From: Piscicola geometra | Lineage: Eukaryota; Annelida; Clitellata; Hirudinida; Piscicolidae | Assembly: GCA_943735955.1 (NCBI GenBank) | Contig: OX030959.1 | Location: forward strand, 8,972,106-9,036,105 | Reading direction: 5' to 3' | Length of the DNA: 64,000 bases | Shown: positions 60,601-64,000 of the stretch, piece by piece | Layout of the letters: each line of letters starts with the position of its first letter | How positions within the stretch are numbered: the stretch's first letter is position 1 | Notes under the pieces: model-generated | Database searches by the model: none | Told to the model about the DNA's origin: nothing | Seen by the model: only the letters and a program-made list of their open reading frames with translations | Position numbers and translations under genes: made by a program

Positions 60601-63402
60601 ATCATTATGCAGTTTCAGAACTACTACTACTACTATGTCTGCTGATGGAGGTCAGTGCTTGTGGTGGAGACAAAAGAGATGATGTCCCTATCACATCCCG
60701 TGTGTTGTGACGTATGTTTGATAGTGATGTGACGTCAGATTCACGTATTGAGATGCGAATAGAGTGGAAACAATGAAGAAGATGAATGAAGATCATGAAG
60801 CAGACGAACACAATTAGGAAGAGGGAGAACACCACAACACAAGCAACAACAACAACTACTATACTACCAACAAAAGTAACAACAACTACTATACTACCAA
60901 CACAAGCAACAACAACTGCTGAACAACCACGCGTACATAACCTGATGTACAACTGCTTGTCGCTGTGCACCTTCGTGAGCGGGTTCGCCACCAACCACAA
61001 CTCCTCCAGCTTCAACTTCTTCAGATGCCTCAACTCGTTGTCGTGAGTCACCTGGTGGCGAAGTCATGATGATGATGTTGATGGTGGGTGATGATGATGA
61101 TGATGGTGCTAGTGGGGAATTTGATGATGATGGTGGTGACGATGATGATGGTGGTAATGATGATGACAAAAATGATGATGATGATGATGGAGATGATAAC
61201 GATGATCATCATGATCATCTCAAACTTTATTGGAGGAGAGGTTGAGGTGGGTGAGGTGCTTGGCCTTGTCAGCTAGGAGGCTGAAGGGGTCCAAGTAGGA
61301 GATGTTGTTGTCGCTCAGGTCCAGGATCCGTAGCTGCATCACAGGGATGGCATGAGTGCATTTTAATGAAAAAAGAATGCGCTATACAAACATGAATAAT
61401 GATAATGATGATGCCGATGATGATGATGATGATGAAACCTCAGGGATGTTCTGCTCGATGATGTCGATGATCGAGTGAACCATCTTCGTGCGTGCAAACG
61501 TTATGATCAGGTTCTGTGACTGCAGGTCTGTGTATGTATGTATGCATGTATGTATGTATGTATGTATGTATGTATGTATGTATGTATGTATGTATGTATG
61601 TATGTATTTAAGTATGTATGTGGCAACAACAACGTACAAACCAGGATCTTGCGAGAAGTTGGAGAGGTTGAGAGAGGCGGTGTCTGGCGAGTAGCGCTTG
61701 CTCATCACCTCCTTCACTTTCGCCAGCACCTCGGCGTTCAGCGGCGTCAGAGGCGCCTCACACGTGCATATCGTCATGTACATCTTGCGTGGTGGTCGTG
61801 GTTATTGTGGAGGGGTCATGGCGCTGTGATTAGTAAGTTGTAGGTGGTAAGCGTGGTGTGGTGGCAAGAAGGAAGGTAGTGGTGACTTGGGAAAAGTAAA
61901 AAGTTGACGACTGAATGGTCACCTAAATCAAAACCACACATATTTCAACCCCCATCCCCTCCATTATCAGCACCACCAAACCCCCCCTTCTCAACCTACC
62001 ACCACAAGCATGCACACCGCCTCCCACCATGAATCCTGAAGGGGTGGGGATCTTGCGGTGGAGTGCCTTGATGGCGACTGCCTCGTTGTGGCCCTTGATG
62101 TAGAAGATGGCGTACGTGCCCTCTTTGCTGAACTGTTGTCGTTGTTGAGTTGTTGTTGATGTGGTTGTTGTTGTGGTGGTTTTGGTGAACTGTTGTTGTT
62201 GATGTGGTTGTTGTTGAGGTGGTTTTGGTGAACTGTTGTTGTTGAGTTGTTGTTGATGTGGTGGTTTTGCTGAACTGTCGTTGTTGAGTTGTTGTTGATG
62301 TGGTTTTGGTGAACTGTTGTTGTTGTGGTGGTTTTGGTGGTGGTTTTGGTGAACTGTTGTTGTTGTGGTGGTTTTGGTGAACTGTTGTTGTTGTGGTGGT
62401 TTTGGTGAACTGTTGTTGTTGTGGTGGTTTTGGTGTTGTAGTGGTTGTTATTGTTGTTGTGGTGGTGGGAAGAAGAGTGCGGCAGGGTGTAGTGTGACAT
62501 TGTTGGATGTTGTGATGGATTGGATGGGGTGATGGATGGAATGGTGGGTGGATGGAATTTGTAGCCATTGTTGGAGTCAAGACGATGGCTATTAGCACCC
62601 AACCACTACCACCAACGTCCCTAAAACCACTCCAATGAGCTCTACCACCGCCACCACCAATAGCACCACTGCGTCACCACTCCTAGCAGCACACGCACAT
62701 TGACGGGCAAGAAGGGAATCTTCATCTGATCATTGATCGACTTCAAGATGAAGTCCTGCTCGAGGTCTCTGGCGTGCGAGATCTGTCCATTCAAAATGGT
62801 CATGGTCCGTTATGTCTCAAAAACTTTATTTACCCTGATTACTTTCTAATAACTTAAATAATGTATATTAATTTCAATAAATTTTAAGATGAAAAACCCA
62901 ACGGTTTTAATGATTTGAAATAGTGGAGGTTGTAGTGGCAAACTCACTGTGATCTTGTACCAGTTTGACTTGGAGATGGGCACGTAGGGAGTGTTCGGCA
63001 TGCTGATCCCCTTTCGACCACCCCTGCCCCTGAAAGCCCCTCTTCCTCTGGGTAGGGTGGTTTGGAAAAGTTTTGTTTTCGTAATATTTTTTAATTAAGG
63101 GTTTTAGTGAATTAATTGTATAATTTCATATAATGATGAAATCAAGTATAAATATGTATTTTATGGATATAAATTGGTAAACTTGTAGTTAAATATAGCT
63201 TTTAAAAATTCAATTATGAGATTGAGCATGAGGCAATTGAAAATGTAGTGCTGATGATGATGATGGAGATGATTTGTGCAGATGATGATGATGATGCAAA
63301 TGTAGCTGACCTCCTAAACTGTGTGTTGTTTGCGTTATCATCACCATCCATGTTGACGTCTGCCTCGAGGTACTGCTTGATCCTCCCTTTGGCATAATGC
63401 AT
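53954..63402 (-). CDS. NXF1: mRNA export receptor NXF1/TAP, 21 exons
   Basis: Exons: 63402-63311, 63047-62948, 62782-62699, 62132-62028, 61783-61642, 61527-61439, 61333-61226, 61051-60942, 57116-57080, 56852-56787, 56513-56458, 56152-56092, 55811-55780, 55678-55620, 55450-55335, 55104-55062, 54905-54845, 54661-54604, 54445-54279, 54171-54111, 53995-53954. All phases match, giving 562 residues. With NXT1/p15 it carries mRNPs through nuclear pores. Domains: RGG-like RGRGAFRGRGGRKG; RRM (NWYKIT, TYAIFYIKG); leucine-rich repeats (LRILDLSDNNISYLD, LKKLKLEELWLVANPL, KFPQLLRL); NTF2-like (NLFLQ-QYFSVYDSTDRSPL, FNVDISLV, MMIFSVQGIF); and a C-terminal TAP-C/UBA-like part (LTDVQREMMAMFAGQSGMN, CLSGNDWNF, IPAEAFMLN end). 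Exon 13 (32 nt) is the weakest. The start is uncertain; see the candidate upstream exon. Confidence 0.93.
54174..54209. repeat. (TG)n microsatellite at the NXF1 exon 20 acceptor
   Basis: About 18 TG units. On the gene strand this is (CA)n running straight into the acceptor AG at 54172-54173. Confidence 0.97.
55140..55265. repeat. ACCACCATAACC-type minisatellite in NXF1 intron
   Basis: Tandem copies built on ATCATAACAATCAACACCAC and CATAACCGCTACC. Confidence 0.85.
55470..55610. repeat. ATGCACGGATGGATGGA-type minisatellite in NXF1 intron
   Basis: Tandem copies of about 31 bp built on GGTGGATGAATGCACGGATG; overlapping ORFs are artefacts. Confidence 0.85.
57117..60941. repeat. Large NXF1 intron (3.8 kb) made mostly of simple repeats
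   Basis: Arrays within it: ACACAC at 57545-57615; GATGATGAC at 57710-57775; AAGAAAGAAACAGGCAG repeats at 57830-58030; a ~31/62-bp unit (AAAATAAAAGAGTGGAGGAA) at 58600-58790; (GATGGTGGT)n at 58865-58945; GATGATGATGATGGA at 59630-59910; a ~47-bp unit (CAGTGCATGATAATGATGTT) at 60300-60415; and ACTACTATACTACCAAC at 60855-60905. No gene is supported inside it. All other NXF1 introns are under 1 kb. Confidence 0.8.
61531..61612. repeat. (TATG)n microsatellite at the NXF1 exon 6 acceptor
   Basis: About 20 TATG units. On the gene strand CATACATA runs into the acceptor ACACAG at 61528-61530. Confidence 0.95.
62135..62470. repeat. TGTTGTTG/GGTGGTTTTGG repeats in NXF1 intron 3
   Basis: Degenerate units built on GTGGTTTTGGTGAACTGTTG abut the exon 4 acceptor at 62133. 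Confidence 0.9.
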
Positions 63403-64000
63403 TGCATTTTTTTATTTGATGTTTGTAGCCTTTATTAAGTTTTCAATCTTAATTAAGAATTTTAATAATTTATACCTATAATAAATTAATGATTAAATAG
63501 TTGTGAATAAGAGATGCAAGAAGACCAACTTGCTGAGAAGCTTATAGCGCCTCTCCTGCTCGTAGAAGCATTGTTTTGGTTGTAACCCTTAAAGTTCGTC
63601 CTGTTATTTGACCTCATCGTATCGACTATAGTGGATAAGAATGATGTTATTTGTGAGTGTTAATTCAGCATTTAATCATGTCTTGACTGTAGTTGAGTTT
63701 CTAAATAGAAAATCATTGGAACTCAATATTTTTAATACAGTAAAAAACGGATTATTTTTAGATTTAATATATTCTTGACATTTTTATTAGTTTAATAGTC
63801 TTGAGACACATGATGTAATTTTTACTCAGTTACAACTTGAAACTTTCAAGTCTGAAAAATATGTTACCTGAGTTATCAAACCTTGCTGTATTTTTGTTAA
63901 ACATCACACGGAAACCTTTAGACATTTTCGATGCGTATTCTTTCCTTCTGATAAGAACTCTAAACGGGTAATATCAATGTTTGTCTGAATGCATAGAAAA
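63403..64000 (-). other. NXF1 5' region with a candidate upstream coding exon
   Basis: A minus ATG at 63925 opens MSKGFRVMFNKNTARFDNS and then a phase-1 donor (CAG|GTAACA at 63868). A second exon-like piece at about 63530-63590 reads QPKQCFYEQERRYKLLSK in the frame that phase 1 would give. I could not link it in phase to the 63402 exon, so NXF1 may start further up by a junction I missed, or these may belong to another transcript. Confidence 0.35.

Noticed and set aside
61991..62602. ~200-codon Asn/Thr/Gln-rich minus ORFs
   Set aside because: They run over a TTG/GGTTTTGG array in NXF1 intron 3; only the 105-bp NXF1 exon at 62028-62132 is real, and in a defined frame.

Overview
This is animal nuclear DNA, probably from a spiralian-type invertebrate; that last step is inference. 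The evidence is an AT-rich background, short introns with GT-AG junctions, one-copy orthologues of animal genes (AP-4, MTRES1, Angel, TCEANC2, a CRACD-like protein, PPM1, MRPS18A, NXF1), several decayed transposon families, and many micro- and minisatellites, often touching splice sites. I built the gene models by joining exons by eye and checking that intron phase is kept across each join. I recalled family relationships from memory; no search was run.

Layout from left to right. 1-519: a fucolectin-type lectin exon (minus) with an in-frame stop. About 1.3-2.5 kb: a doubtful minus ORF over a DDDT-coding minisatellite. 2.5-5.6 kb: a decayed hAT transposase copy, further repeats and a nested tRNA-derived SINE. 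6.8-9.3 kb: the bHLH factor AP-4 (plus). 9.9-16.2 kb: triplet arrays, a second hAT copy, an L2/Rex-like LINE end and a second SINE. 16.7-18.3 kb: MTRES1 (minus), divergent from ANGEL (plus, 18.6-21.0 kb), which converges on TCEANC2 (minus, 21.3-22.4 kb). 23.1-28.3 kb: a tandem array of ~1.27 kb units. 28.9-30.8 kb: a single-exon RhoGAP-like ORF (minus). 31.7-32.9 kb: a non-autonomous hAT element with an 8-bp target duplication. 32.9-35.5 kb: a decayed CR1/Jockey-type LINE. 36-38 kb: TE fragments and hairpin repeats. 42.5-44.2 kb: a 14-bp minisatellite open in all six frames. 44.6-48.6 kb: a CRACD/KIAA1211-like gene (plus). 49.9-51.6 kb: PPM1A/B-type phosphatase (plus). 52.8-53.6 kb: MRPS18A (minus). 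53.95-63.4 kb: NXF1 (minus, 21 exons).

The genes are not an operon. They are housekeeping and regulatory genes: mRNA export (NXF1), deadenylase-like turnover (Angel), elongation (TCEANC2), mitochondrial translation/transcription (MRPS18A, MTRES1), stress-kinase dephosphorylation (PPM1), actin (CRACD-like) and a transcription factor (AP-4). MTRES1 and ANGEL start 314 bp apart and may share a promoter.

No clear new molecular system was found. The most unusual items are the six-frame-open 14-bp array, the repeat-adjacent splice sites, an intron in ANGEL that could be retained in frame, and the RhoGAP-like protein that lacks the arginine finger.
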